From the NCBI GenBank assembly GCA_016286075.1, contig JAEERZ010000060.1, positions 1 to 10,109 of the forward strand: DNA of 10,109 nt. Direction: 5' to 3'. A program made the position numbers and the translations under genes. Within the stretch, counting starts at the first letter, position 1. Every line of letters begins with the position of its first letter. Below the pieces are notes generated by a model, which worked only from the letters and a program-made list of their open reading frames with translations, was not told where the DNA came from and made no database searches. This DNA comes from Selenomonadaceae bacterium (lineage in GTDB: Bacteria; Bacillota; Negativicutes; Selenomonadales; Selenomonadaceae). Positions 1 through 6,269 of the stretch are shown here, in pieces.

Positions 1-261
1 CGGCTTTTCGGGAAGCGACCTTTTCCCCTCGAGGGCGTCGGCAAGCTCGGACGCAGTGATGGTTTGGTATCCGTTTTCTTCCAGCCAAGCCATTTGTGCC
101 TCAAATTCGCTGGTCGAGACGGTCAGCATGTTTTCTTCCACATCGTTAATTTGATGATAATTCAGTACGGGAATCCCGATCGGTTTGGAAAAGATGGCGA
201 AACAAGCCGCACCGATAATAATCAGACCAGCGATAACGATACGAATCAGAATTGAATTCAT
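1..261 (-). CDS. Polysaccharide deacetylase-like protein, membrane-anchored (5' part only)
   Basis: Reading the minus strand from ATG at 261 gives 87 codons without a stop, running off the left edge. Residues 4-24 are a hydrophobic segment (signal anchor; Cys20 is not in a good lipobox). Then comes PVLNYHQI (31-38), which matches the first conserved stretch of NodB-type polysaccharide deacetylases (usually VLMYHxI). A segment follows of the type 'F..QM.WL.ENGYQTIT..EL', which in this family leads into the metal-binding TFDDG motif. That motif would lie just beyond the edge, so catalysis cannot be judged. Family members remove acetyl or other acyl groups from peptidoglycan, poly-N-acetylglucosamine or similar glycans outside the membrane. 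An AGGA about 8 nt upstream favours ATG 261; an in-frame ATG at 267 sits too close to it. The gene has its own sigma-70-type promoter (297-325) and is divergent from map. The family call is firm; the substrate is unknown. Confidence 0.8.
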   Translation of the reverse strand, partial: MNSILIRIVIAGLIIIGAACFAIFSKPIGIPVLNYHQINDVEENMLTVSTSEFEAQMAWLEENGYQTITASELADALEGKRSLPEKP

Positions 262-296
262 CTGCATCTTCCTTTGTGTTTCAAATACTAAATCCA

Positions 297-325
297 AATA
301 TATCGCAAGGAGCCTTATATGTCAA
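297..325 (-). promoter_or_regulatory. Sigma-70 promoter for the deacetylase gene
   Basis: On the minus strand a perfect -35 TTGACA (320-325) is followed by exactly 17 nt (303-319) and a TATATT -10 (297-302). The start of transcription would be near 290, giving a leader of about 30 nt before ATG 261. It is one of the best consensus promoters in the window. Confidence 0.72.
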
Positions 326-345
326 GGCTTGCCTCTGTGCAAGCC
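326..345. promoter_or_regulatory. Operator-like palindrome between divergent promoters
   Basis: GGCTTGC (326-332) and GCAAGCC (339-345) form a perfect 7-bp inverted repeat with a 6-nt spacer. It abuts the -35 box of the minus-strand promoter and overlaps the -35 region of the plus-strand promoter. There is no T-run on either side, so it is not an intrinsic terminator. An imperfect direct repeat (GCCTCT-GTGC at 331-340 and GCCTCT-TT-GTGC at 347-358) overlaps it. The position suggests a regulator site acting on both genes; no regulator is identified. Confidence 0.4.
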
Positions 346-355
346 GGCCTCTTTG

Positions 356-364
356 TGCTATACT
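356..364 (+). promoter_or_regulatory. Extended -10 promoter upstream of map
   Basis: TGC TATACT is an extended -10 element (TGn at 356-358, -10 at 359-364). No good -35 is present: the hexamer 17 nt upstream (336-341) matches only three of six consensus bases, which fits an extended -10 promoter. Transcription would start near 370, about 68 nt before the map start codon. Confidence 0.5.
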
Positions 365-438
365 AAATAAATACGGCAGAGCGTGTCGTACAATTTGAAA
401 GAAATCAATGGATACTTCCCAAGAACAGGAGCGAAACC

Positions 439-1314
439 ATGACGGAACGTAATTCGATGTGCTGGTGCGGCAGCGGCAAAAAATACAAGCATTGCCATTT
501 GGCCTTTGACGAGCGTATCGCAAGTATGAAGTTTAACGTCTTTAAAGGGCAGGTACGACCGCCAAGAAAAATAATCAACAATGAAAAAGATATCGAAGGG
601 ATAAGGAAGAGCGGAGTCATAAACGATGGGACGCTCGATTTGATGGCAGAGATGATTCGTCCTGGAATCGATACGGAAACGCTGGATCAGGCGGCTCATG
701 ATTATATCGTATCCCACGGAGCCATTCCCGCCTGTCTCGACTACGAAGGATATCCGAAAAACGTCTGTATTTCCATCAACGACGTCGTATGCCATGGAAT
801 CCCATCCAAGGACACGATCCTGAAAGAAGGCGATATCGTAAATATCGACTGCACCACGATTCTTGACGGATACTTCGCAGACGCGTCCCGGATGTTCATG
901 ATCGGTAAAGTGTCGCCCGAGGCGGAGCGTCTGGTTCGTGTGACGAAAGAATGTATGGAACTGGGTATTGAGGCGGCGAAGCCGTGGCATTTTCTGGGAG
1001 ACATCGGAGCGGCGTGCGGAGAGCACGCGCACGCAAACGGCTACTCAGTGGTGACGGATTTAGGCGGACACGGCGTGGGGAAGGAGTTCCATTTAGAGCC
1101 TTTTGTGCTCCACGTCGGGGAAAAGGATACCGGGATGTTGCTGGTTCCGGGAATGGTGCTGACGGTTGAGCCGATGATAAACGAAGGAACCTATAAAGTG
1201 ACTACGGACAAGAATGACGGGTGGACGGTTCGGACAAAGGACCACAAGCTTTCCGCCCAGTGGGAAAAAACAATCCTGATTACGGAAACAGGCACGGAGG
1301 TCTTATCAAGCTGA
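439..1314 (+). CDS. map: Methionine aminopeptidase type I with N-terminal SEC-C zinc motif
   Basis: A 291-residue cytosolic metallopeptidase that removes the initiator methionine from nascent proteins after deformylation. The N-terminus carries a SEC-C zinc motif, Cys8-x-Cys10-GSGKKYKH-Cys19-His20, the same motif as at the end of SecA. The catalytic domain starts near residue 45. All expected residues are present: His119 in CHGIP, metal ligands Asp137 (NIDCT), Asp148 (FADAS), His211 (GGHGVG), Glu244 (VEPMI) and Glu276 (QWEKT), plus His218 in FHLEP. The length fits a type I enzyme (about 250) plus a 40-residue extension. The SEC-C extension is common in Firmicutes enzymes and is thought to help protein or ribosome contact (inference). 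ATG 439 has CAGGAG 7 nt upstream. The stop overlaps the helicase start as ATGA, so the two genes are probably translationally coupled. Confidence 0.96.
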   Translation: MTERNSMCWCGSGKKYKHCHLAFDERIASMKFNVFKGQVRPPRKIINNEKDIEGIRKSGVINDGTLDLMAEMIRPGIDTETLDQAAHDYIVSHGAIPACLDYEGYPKNVCISINDVVCHGIPSKDTILKEGDIVNIDCTTILDGYFADASRMFMIGKVSPEAERLVRVTKECMELGIEAAKPWHFLGDIGAACGEHAHANGYSVVTDLGGHGVGKEFHLEPFVLHVGEKDTGMLLVPGMVLTVEPMINEGTYKVTTDKNDGWTVRTKDHKLSAQWEKTILITETGTEVLSS

Positions 1315-2630
1315 TGAAAAGTTTTGCGGAAATGAACATTTCCGATAAAGTGCTGGCTGTACTTCGGCGTTATGGAATCCATGAAACGACCCCCGTACAG
1401 GAAGAAGCGATTCCCGTGGTGCGCAAAGGCACGGACGTCATCGTTCAGGCCCCTACGGGAACGGGGAAAACATTGGCATTTTTGCTTCCTTTGATGGAAC
1501 GGATGAAGAGCCATGTGGACGAGACGCAGGTCCTCATTGTAACTCCGACGCGCGAACTGACCTTGCAGATTGCGAAAGTCGCCCGATCCCTGGCGGACGC
1601 CTTTGAGTTGCGGACGCTTGCGCTTTACGGCGGGCAGGATATCGAACGGCAGAAGGACAAGCTGCGCCGTCATCCGCAGATGATTATCGGAACGCCGGGA
1701 CGCCTGTTAGATCATTTGCGCCGAAAGACGCTGCGCATTGCGCAGGCAAATCGCATCGTGCTGGACGAAGCGGACGAAATGTTGAAGCGCGGATTTTTAG
1801 AAGACGTCGAAGTTTTGCTGCAAGCGCTCGCGCCCGACAAGCAGCTGCTTTTGTTTTCAGCGACGATGCCTGAACGCGTACGAGCGCTCGCACGGCGCTA
1901 TATGAAAGAAGCGCGCGAGATAAAGATCGAGGCGGAAAATGTTACGCTTGACGCCATCAAACAAACCGTTGTGGATACGACGGAGGAGGCGAAGCTGGAT
2001 CGCCTTTCTGCGCTTATCAACGAAACGCAGCCCTATTTGATGATGGTGTTTTGCATGACGCGCCAGCGAGTACATCAGGTAACAATGGCACTGGCGAAAC
2101 GAGGATATCTTGTCGACGAGCTGCATGGCGAATTGACACAGGTACAAAGGACGCTGGTTCTGAAACGATTCCGAAATGCGGAGCTCCAAATCCTCGTGAC
2201 GACGGATATCGCCGCGCGGGGGCTTGACATCGAGGGCGTCACTCATGTTGTGAACTATGATATTCCCAGAACGACCGAGGATTATATACACAGAATCGGC
2301 CGGACGGGACGCGCCGGACACACCGGGGAAGCGATCACTTTCGTAAATGCGCGCCAATACGATCAGCTGCGGCGGATTGAAAGCGGCATCAAAAGCCGCA
2401 TCGAGAAAATCCGGTCGGCGCGAAGCCGTGAAAAAGCGAAAGCCCGGGAAAAGATTCGCGAAAAAGCCTTGAAGGAACGTGCCGAGGCAAAGAAAAAAGC
2501 GGCCAAGCCGTTAAGCAAATATGCGAACCGAAAAGGCGCGGACCATAAAGGACGGAACCCGCGCAGCAGGAGGAATCCCGGTGGGGGAGCGCATACGAAA
2601 AAACGCGGCGAACGCATGAAGAAACGATAA
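1314..2630 (+). CDS. DEAD-box ATP-dependent RNA helicase
   Basis: A 438-residue superfamily 2 RNA helicase that uses ATP to unwind short RNA duplexes in ribosome assembly, RNA decay or cold adaptation. All motifs are present in order: Q motif (Phe4, TPVQ to Gln29), motif I APTGTGKT (46-53), Ia PTREL (78-82), Ib TPGR (127-130), II DEAD (151-154), III SAT (182-184), V TDIAARGLDI (297-306) and VI HRIGRTGRAG (326-335). After about residue 356 the chain becomes a Lys/Arg-rich tail of some 80 residues, probably disordered and RNA-binding. The frame is open from 1221, but that would place 31 non-family residues inside map. The ATG at 1314 sits in an ATGA overlap and begins MKSFAEMNIS, as helicases of this type do. 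GGAGG at 1296-1300 is 13 nt away, so coupling to map is likely. It resembles CshA/RhlE/DeaD; I cannot assign the subfamily. Confidence 0.95.
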   Translation: MKSFAEMNISDKVLAVLRRYGIHETTPVQEEAIPVVRKGTDVIVQAPTGTGKTLAFLLPLMERMKSHVDETQVLIVTPTRELTLQIAKVARSLADAFELRTLALYGGQDIERQKDKLRRHPQMIIGTPGRLLDHLRRKTLRIAQANRIVLDEADEMLKRGFLEDVEVLLQALAPDKQLLLFSATMPERVRALARRYMKEAREIKIEAENVTLDAIKQTVVDTTEEAKLDRLSALINETQPYLMMVFCMTRQRVHQVTMALAKRGYLVDELHGELTQVQRTLVLKRFRNAELQILVTTDIAARGLDIEGVTHVVNYDIPRTTEDYIHRIGRTGRAGHTGEAITFVNARQYDQLRRIESGIKSRIEKIRSARSREKAKAREKIREKALKERAEAKKKAAKPLSKYANRKGADHKGRNPRSRRNPGGGAHTKKRGERMKKR

Positions 2631-2665
2631 TAATAACGATGGTTTTTTAAATGAATACGAATACG

Positions 2666-2708
2666 AAAGCGACAGCCTGAAATAACGAAGCTGTCGTTTT
2701 TGTTTTTT
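2666..2708 (+). terminator. Intrinsic terminator after the helicase gene
   Basis: CGACAGC (2670-2676) pairs with GCTGTCG (2690-2696). The stem extends by a G-T and three A-T pairs (AAAG with TTTT), and TTTTTGTTTTTT follows. It lies 36 nt past the helicase stop and closes the map-helicase unit. Confidence 0.85.
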
Positions 2709-2760
2709 GCGAAAGAGATTTTCCGAATAAAAATAATCATGCCGCGGTTGCAGGATTTTT

Positions 2761-2779
2761 TACAATATTCTCGAATATT
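2761..2779 (+). promoter_or_regulatory. AT-rich inverted repeat and possible -10 upstream of the phosphofructokinase gene
   Basis: AATATTC (2764-2770), a 2-nt centre, and GAATATT (2773-2779) form a perfect palindrome about 45 nt before the start codon. TACAAT at 2761-2766 resembles a -10 box but has no matching -35. TTTACA (2759-2764) could be a -35 with a weak TTTGAT 18 nt further on. The gene needs a promoter here because a terminator precedes it, but I cannot place it firmly. The palindrome could be its operator. Confidence 0.3.
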
Positions 2780-2824
2780 TATTTTGATAAAGTATTTCGG
2801 ATCAAATTATGAGGGGGAGTATTT

Positions 2825-4072
2825 ATGAGCGAGCAGAAACAAACGGTAGCCATCGTTTGCGGCGGAGGTCCCGCGCCCGGCATGAACGGCGTTATTTCAG
2901 CGGTAACGCTGGAAGCTCATCGACAGGGCTGGGACGTTCTTGGCATGTATGAAGGCTTTTCGCATTTGGCGAAAGGCGAAAAGAAATATGTTAAACTCAC
3001 CGACGACGATGTTAGCAGAATCCATTTGCAGGGCGGCTGCGTTCTTCAAATGTCCCGATACAATCCGACAAAAAAAGAAGAAGACCTTTCAGCGGTTGTA
3101 AATACGCTTAAAGAACTTGGCGTTACCTATTTGGTTACAATCGGCGGCGATGATACGGCTTTCAGCTCGATGACGGTAGCCGCGCATGCGACGAAGAGCG
3201 GTCATCCGATTCGTTCCGTGCATGTGCCGAAGACTATCGACAACGATCTCCCGCTTCCGGAAGGGATTCCGACCTTCGGATTCGAAACGGCACGCGCTTT
3301 AGGCGCTTTAGAAGCGGCCAATCTCATGGAAGATGCGCGCACGGCGAACCAACGCTGGTATTTCGTGGTGGCGATGGGCCGCACGGCAGGCCATCTCGCC
3401 CTCGGCATCGGTAAGGCCGCAGGCGCGCCGGTCACGGTGATTCCGGAAGAATTCTCCGCGGAGAAGATACCGCTCCATCAAGTGGTTGACATCCTGGTCG
3501 GTTCCATCATCAAGCAGAAGGCGGCAGGACGCAGTTACGGCGTGGCCGTTATCGCCGAAGGCGTTATCGAAAAGATCATGGAAGAGGATCTGAAGATGCT
3601 CGGCGATCTTGCGCTGGATGAACACGGCCATATTCGTTACGCGGAGCTGGACTTCGGCGATATCTTGAAGCAACAGGCGCTTCGAGAGCTCGACCGGCTC
3701 GGAGTCAAAATGACGATTGTGGACAAGGAGATAGGGTACGAGCTCCGTTGCACTTCGCCGATTCCTTATGACATCGATTATACGCGTTCGCTGGGTTACG
3801 CGGCTGTGCATTTCCTCAAGGAAGGCAACACGGGCGCGATGATTACCATCCAAAAGGACGGCGCGGTTCCGATGTATTTCGACGACATCAAAGACCCCGC
3901 GACGGGAAAGACGCGGGTCCGCCGCGTCAATATTGATTCCGCCGCATACAAGATTGCTCGCGGCTTCATGGTACGTTTGGAGAAAGAAGATTTAACGAAC
4001 GAAGAAATCGCAAAAGCCTTTAAGCTTTCCCCGGCAGAAGTGCAAAAACGTTACGGTTATCTTTTCGCATAA
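2825..4072 (+). CDS. pfp: Pyrophosphate-dependent 6-phosphofructokinase (diphosphate--fructose-6-phosphate 1-phosphotransferase)
   Basis: A 415-residue phosphofructokinase that interconverts fructose 6-phosphate and fructose 1,6-bisphosphate, very likely with pyrophosphate as the phosphoryl donor, so it works in both glycolysis and gluconeogenesis. Visible motifs are GGGPAPGMN (13-21) in the donor loop, GGDDT (107-111), PKTIDND (135-141) with the catalytic Asp, MGRTAGH (184-190) and PEE (207-209). In ATP enzymes GGDDT is GGDGS and PKTID is PGTID. Asp110 and Lys136 are the two changes known to block ATP and favour PPi. Length and motif spelling match the Thermotoga maritima PPi enzyme (about 420 residues) better than the 320-residue PfkA. 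ATG 2825 follows a strong GAGGGGGAG site with about 5 nt spacing. The gene stands alone between two terminators. The family is certain; PPi use is inferred from the residues. Confidence 0.94.
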   Translation: MSEQKQTVAIVCGGGPAPGMNGVISAVTLEAHRQGWDVLGMYEGFSHLAKGEKKYVKLTDDDVSRIHLQGGCVLQMSRYNPTKKEEDLSAVVNTLKELGVTYLVTIGGDDTAFSSMTVAAHATKSGHPIRSVHVPKTIDNDLPLPEGIPTFGFETARALGALEAANLMEDARTANQRWYFVVAMGRTAGHLALGIGKAAGAPVTVIPEEFSAEKIPLHQVVDILVGSIIKQKAAGRSYGVAVIAEGVIEKIMEEDLKMLGDLALDEHGHIRYAELDFGDILKQQALRELDRLGVKMTIVDKEIGYELRCTSPIPYDIDYTRSLGYAAVHFLKEGNTGAMITIQKDGAVPMYFDDIKDPATGKTRVRRVNIDSAAYKIARGFMVRLEKEDLTNEEIAKAFKLSPAEVQKRYGYLFA

Positions 4073-4080
4073 CGACGGCA

Positions 4081-4120
4081 AAAATCTCCCCCTGCCAATC
4101 ATCGGGCAGGGGGAGATTTT
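4081..4120 (+). terminator. Strong intrinsic terminator after pfp
   Basis: A perfect 16-bp stem (4081-4096 with 4105-4120) has a GC-rich core of CTCCCCCTGCC and an 8-nt loop AATCATCG. The right arm ends in TTTT and the left arm begins with AAAA, so it can also act on transcripts from the other strand. It starts 8 nt after the pfp stop. Confidence 0.88.
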
Positions 4121-4185
4121 CGTCTATGAAACAAAAATATTTGCAGCGGATACGGAAGCTTCCTTTTCTTTTCAAGAAAAAAGTA

Positions 4186-4191
4186 TATAAT
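4186..4191 (+). promoter_or_regulatory. -10 box of the prfC promoter
   Basis: A perfect TATAAT lies 39 nt before the TTG start of prfC and 66 nt after the pfp hairpin. The -35 region is poor (TTTTCT at 4164-4169 with a 16-nt spacer is the best I find). Transcription would start near 4198. The box lies inside the open frame that extends upstream of prfC, so an ATG at 4126 would not be on this transcript. Confidence 0.5.
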
Positions 4192-4209
4192 AGTAAAGAT
4201 TTATTAAGC

Positions 4210-4216
4210 AAAGGAG
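4210..4216 (+). promoter_or_regulatory. Ribosome binding site that sets the prfC start
   Basis: AAAGGAG stands 8 nt before TTG 4225, an ideal distance. The in-frame ATG at 4126 has no Shine-Dalgarno sequence; it directly follows the terminator hairpin. Confidence 0.75.
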
Positions 4217-4224
4217 AAAATATT

Positions 4225-5841
4225 TTGGGCGAACAATTACAGCAGGAAATCAATCGAAGGAGAACCTTCGCCATTATTTCGCATCCGGATGCAGGAAAAA
4301 CGACGCTGACGGAAAAACTCCTGTTATACGGAGGAGCGATCCATTTAGCCGGTTCAATCAAATCCCGCAAGACACAACGTCACGCGGTATCCGACTGGAT
4401 GGAAATCGAAAAGCAGCGCGGTATTTCCGTAACGTCAAGCGTGCTTCAATTCGATTACGGCGGATGCCGGATCAATATCCTCGATACGCCGGGCCATCAG
4501 GACTTCAGCGAAGATACGTATCGTACGTTGATGGCCGTGGACAGCGCGGTAATGGTGCTCGATGCGGCGAAAGGCGTCGAGACGCAGACAAAAAAGCTGT
4601 TCAAAGTTTGCAAGGAGCGCCGGATTCCGATTTTTACGTTTGTCAACAAGCTCGACCGTTTCGGGAAGGCTCCGATAGATTTAATGGACGAATTGGAAAA
4701 CGTATTGGGTATCCGTTCCTGTCCGATGAATTGGCCGGTGGGATCGGACGGACGCTATCGCGGCGTCTTTGATCGCCAAACGAAGCTGGTAGAACTTTTC
4801 GCGGCGGATGAAACGCACGGACAGGAAACGAGAACGTCCCAAAAGTTCACGCTCGATGCGCCAGAGTTGCGCGAGGTTCTCGACGAGGAAACGTATCAGG
4901 CGCTCCTTGACGATATTACGCTCCTCGATGAAGCCGGGGAAGCCTTTGACGAAAAAAAGATTGCCTGCGGCGAACTCACGCCGATGTTTTTCGGTTCCGC
5001 GATGACGAATTTCGGCGTGCAAAACTTCTTGGAAGAGTATCTTCGTCTTGCGCCGCCGCCTGCCGTCCGGTCGTCTTCGGACGGCGACATCCAGCCTGCA
5101 GACGAGCGTTTTTCCGCATTCGTTTTCAAGATCCAGGCAAATATGAATCCGGCGCATCGCGACCGGTTGGCGTTTATTCGTATCGTATCCGGAAAATTCG
5201 AGCGCAATATGAATGTTTGGCACGCGTCGTCCGATAAGGTCATCAAGCTGGCGCAGCCGCAACAGTTTCTCGCGCAGGATCGTCAAATTATCGACGAGGC
5301 GTGGCCGGGCGACATCGTGGGACTTTTCGATCCCGGCGTTTTCGGTATCGGCGATACGCTTTCCGACGAGTCGCATAAATTCCGCTTTGCCGATTTCCCG
5401 GTATTCCCTCCGGAAAAATTTGCACGCGTACAGGCGAAAGATACGATGAAACGCAAGCAGTTTGTCAAGGGCGTGGAACAGCTGACCCAAGAAGGAGCGA
5501 TCCAGCTTTTTCGGCAGGCCGGAGCGGGTGTCGAGTCTTATATTGTCGGAACGGTAGGCACTTTGCAGTTCGACGTGCTCACGTATCGTCTCAAAAGCGA
5601 ATACGGGGTAGATATCGAACTGGTCATGCAGCCGTTTGAAGTCGCCCGATGGCTGACGTATCCGGACGAAAAGCCTGTCACGCCGGAGTCCCTTCGCGGC
5701 GCGGATAGGGGCATGTTCGTTTACGACCGGAATGACAGGCCTGTACTTCTTGTCAATAACGAATGGTCATTGGGATGGATCACAGACAACAATCCGTCTT
5801 TGCAGATGCATACTGTTCCGCCGGATCGAAAGGAAATATGA
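4225..5841 (+). CDS. prfC: Peptide chain release factor 3 (RF3 GTPase)
   Basis: A 538-residue translational GTPase that removes RF1/RF2 from the ribosome after peptide release. From the TTG start the protein begins MGEQLQQEINRRRTFAIISH, aligning with the short N-terminus of known RF3 (E. coli is 529 residues). G1 is HPDAGKTT (20-27), G2 includes Thr70 in ISVTSS, G3 is DTPGH (87-91) and G4 is NKLD (141-144). The RF3 marker GxxDFSEDTYRTL follows G3 and separates it from EF-G. FKIQANM and HRDR in domain 2 and the KSEYGVD region of domain 3 are also typical. An in-frame ATG at 4126 would add 33 residues unlike RF3, would begin 6 nt after a terminator and would span the TATAAT box, so I reject it. 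It appears monocistronic or shares readthrough with the next operon, since no good terminator follows. Confidence 0.95.
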   Translation: MGEQLQQEINRRRTFAIISHPDAGKTTLTEKLLLYGGAIHLAGSIKSRKTQRHAVSDWMEIEKQRGISVTSSVLQFDYGGCRINILDTPGHQDFSEDTYRTLMAVDSAVMVLDAAKGVETQTKKLFKVCKERRIPIFTFVNKLDRFGKAPIDLMDELENVLGIRSCPMNWPVGSDGRYRGVFDRQTKLVELFAADETHGQETRTSQKFTLDAPELREVLDEETYQALLDDITLLDEAGEAFDEKKIACGELTPMFFGSAMTNFGVQNFLEEYLRLAPPPAVRSSSDGDIQPADERFSAFVFKIQANMNPAHRDRLAFIRIVSGKFERNMNVWHASSDKVIKLAQPQQFLAQDRQIIDEAWPGDIVGLFDPGVFGIGDTLSDESHKFRFADFPVFPPEKFARVQAKDTMKRKQFVKGVEQLTQEGAIQLFRQAGAGVESYIVGTVGTLQFDVLTYRLKSEYGVDIELVMQPFEVARWLTYPDEKPVTPESLRGADRGMFVYDRNDRPVLLVNNEWSLGWITDNNPSLQMHTVPPDRKEI

Positions 5842-5871
5842 AGATAAAATCTGAAAGAATCCTGTATAGAT

Positions 5872-5900
5872 TTGATTTTTGAAGGGCGTTCACGTATACT
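5872..5900 (+). promoter_or_regulatory. Promoter of the envelope operon
   Basis: TTGATT (5872-5877), exactly 17 nt, then TATACT (5895-5900). Transcription would start near 5907. It is the only good promoter ahead of the five-gene run that starts at 5960. Confidence 0.65.
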
Positions 5901-5933
5901 ATTGAGCCGTAGAGAGAGTTTGAGGCGGTTTTC

Positions 5934-5963
5934 ATGAAGGAAAGGCAGAGAAATATCGGATGA
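5934..5963 (+). CDS. Possible 9-residue leader peptide overlapping the next gene
   Basis: ATG 5934 has a GAGG 8 nt upstream (5922-5925) and reads MKERQRNIG followed by TGA, which overlaps the ATG of the next gene as ATGA. The next gene's own Shine-Dalgarno (AAAGG at 5941-5945) is 14 nt from its start and lies inside this mini-gene. Translation of the leader could feed ribosomes to the downstream start. With only ten codons this could be chance. Confidence 0.3.
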   Translation: MKERQRNIG

Positions 5964-6265
5964 GCCACAAAAAACATGCGAATAACCCACAGCCGATTCC
6001 CGTACCGGAGACGTCTGAGACGCCGGATAAGGAAGAAAAAAAGAAATCGCCTTTCAATCTTTTTCGAAGAATTTTCAAATGGGTCAATCCGCTTGATTTT
6101 GTCATCATGATTGTCGGAGGCATCGTCATTTCAAAAGTTGATTTTTCCAACGTCACGATGATCGACGTCATCTACATGACCTCGTATCTCATGTGGTTTC
6201 TGTTCCTGCTCGTTCGTATTTATTTTATACGGCTTAACAGGAGCGTAAGCGGGAAGGATAATTGA
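5960..6265 (+). CDS. Small two-helix membrane protein, unknown function
   Basis: A 101-residue protein I do not recognise. Residues 1-30 are hydrophilic with several prolines and an EEKKK cluster. A basic stretch (LFRRIFKW, 34-41) leads into hydrophobic segment 1 (about 43-60). A short loop with Asp61, Asn64 and Asp69 is followed by hydrophobic segment 2 (about 70-90), and a basic tail ends the chain. Positive charge at both ends suggests that both ends face the cytoplasm. No other in-frame start lies upstream before the promoter. The ATG has only a distant Shine-Dalgarno and overlaps a 9-codon mini-gene. It is the first gene of the operon, 4 nt before the lipoprotein gene, so a role in the envelope or in anchoring its partners is possible but unproven. 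Confidence 0.75.
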   Translation: MSHKKHANNPQPIPVPETSETPDKEEKKKSPFNLFRRIFKWVNPLDFVIMIVGGIVISKVDFSNVTMIDVIYMTSYLMWFLFLLVRIYFIRLNRSVSGKDN

Positions 6266-6269
6266 CGGC

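Noticed and set aside
358..1032. Open minus-strand frame of 224 codons opposite map
   Set aside because: It lies antisense to a clearly conserved gene, runs across its control region and resembles no family.
1221..1313. Upstream extension of the helicase frame
   Set aside because: It lies within the map coding sequence and adds residues not found in DEAD-box proteins; the ATGA overlap start fits better.
2784..2813. TTGATA with a TATGAG at 18 nt as the pfp promoter
   Set aside because: Transcription would start after the GAGGGGGAG ribosome site, so the mRNA would lack it.
4126..4224. N-terminal extension of prfC from ATG 4126
   Set aside because: No Shine-Dalgarno, it follows the pfp terminator immediately, spans the TATAAT box and has no match to RF3 N-termini.
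4681..5490. Open minus-strand frame of 269 codons opposite prfC
   Set aside because: It is a shadow of the RF3 gene with an Arg-rich, low-sense composition and no Shine-Dalgarno or family motif.
5847..5873. AAATCT/AGATTT hairpin followed by T residues after prfC
   Set aside because: Only six A/T-rich base pairs with a 15-nt loop, and it overlaps the -35 of the next promoter; too weak to call a terminator.
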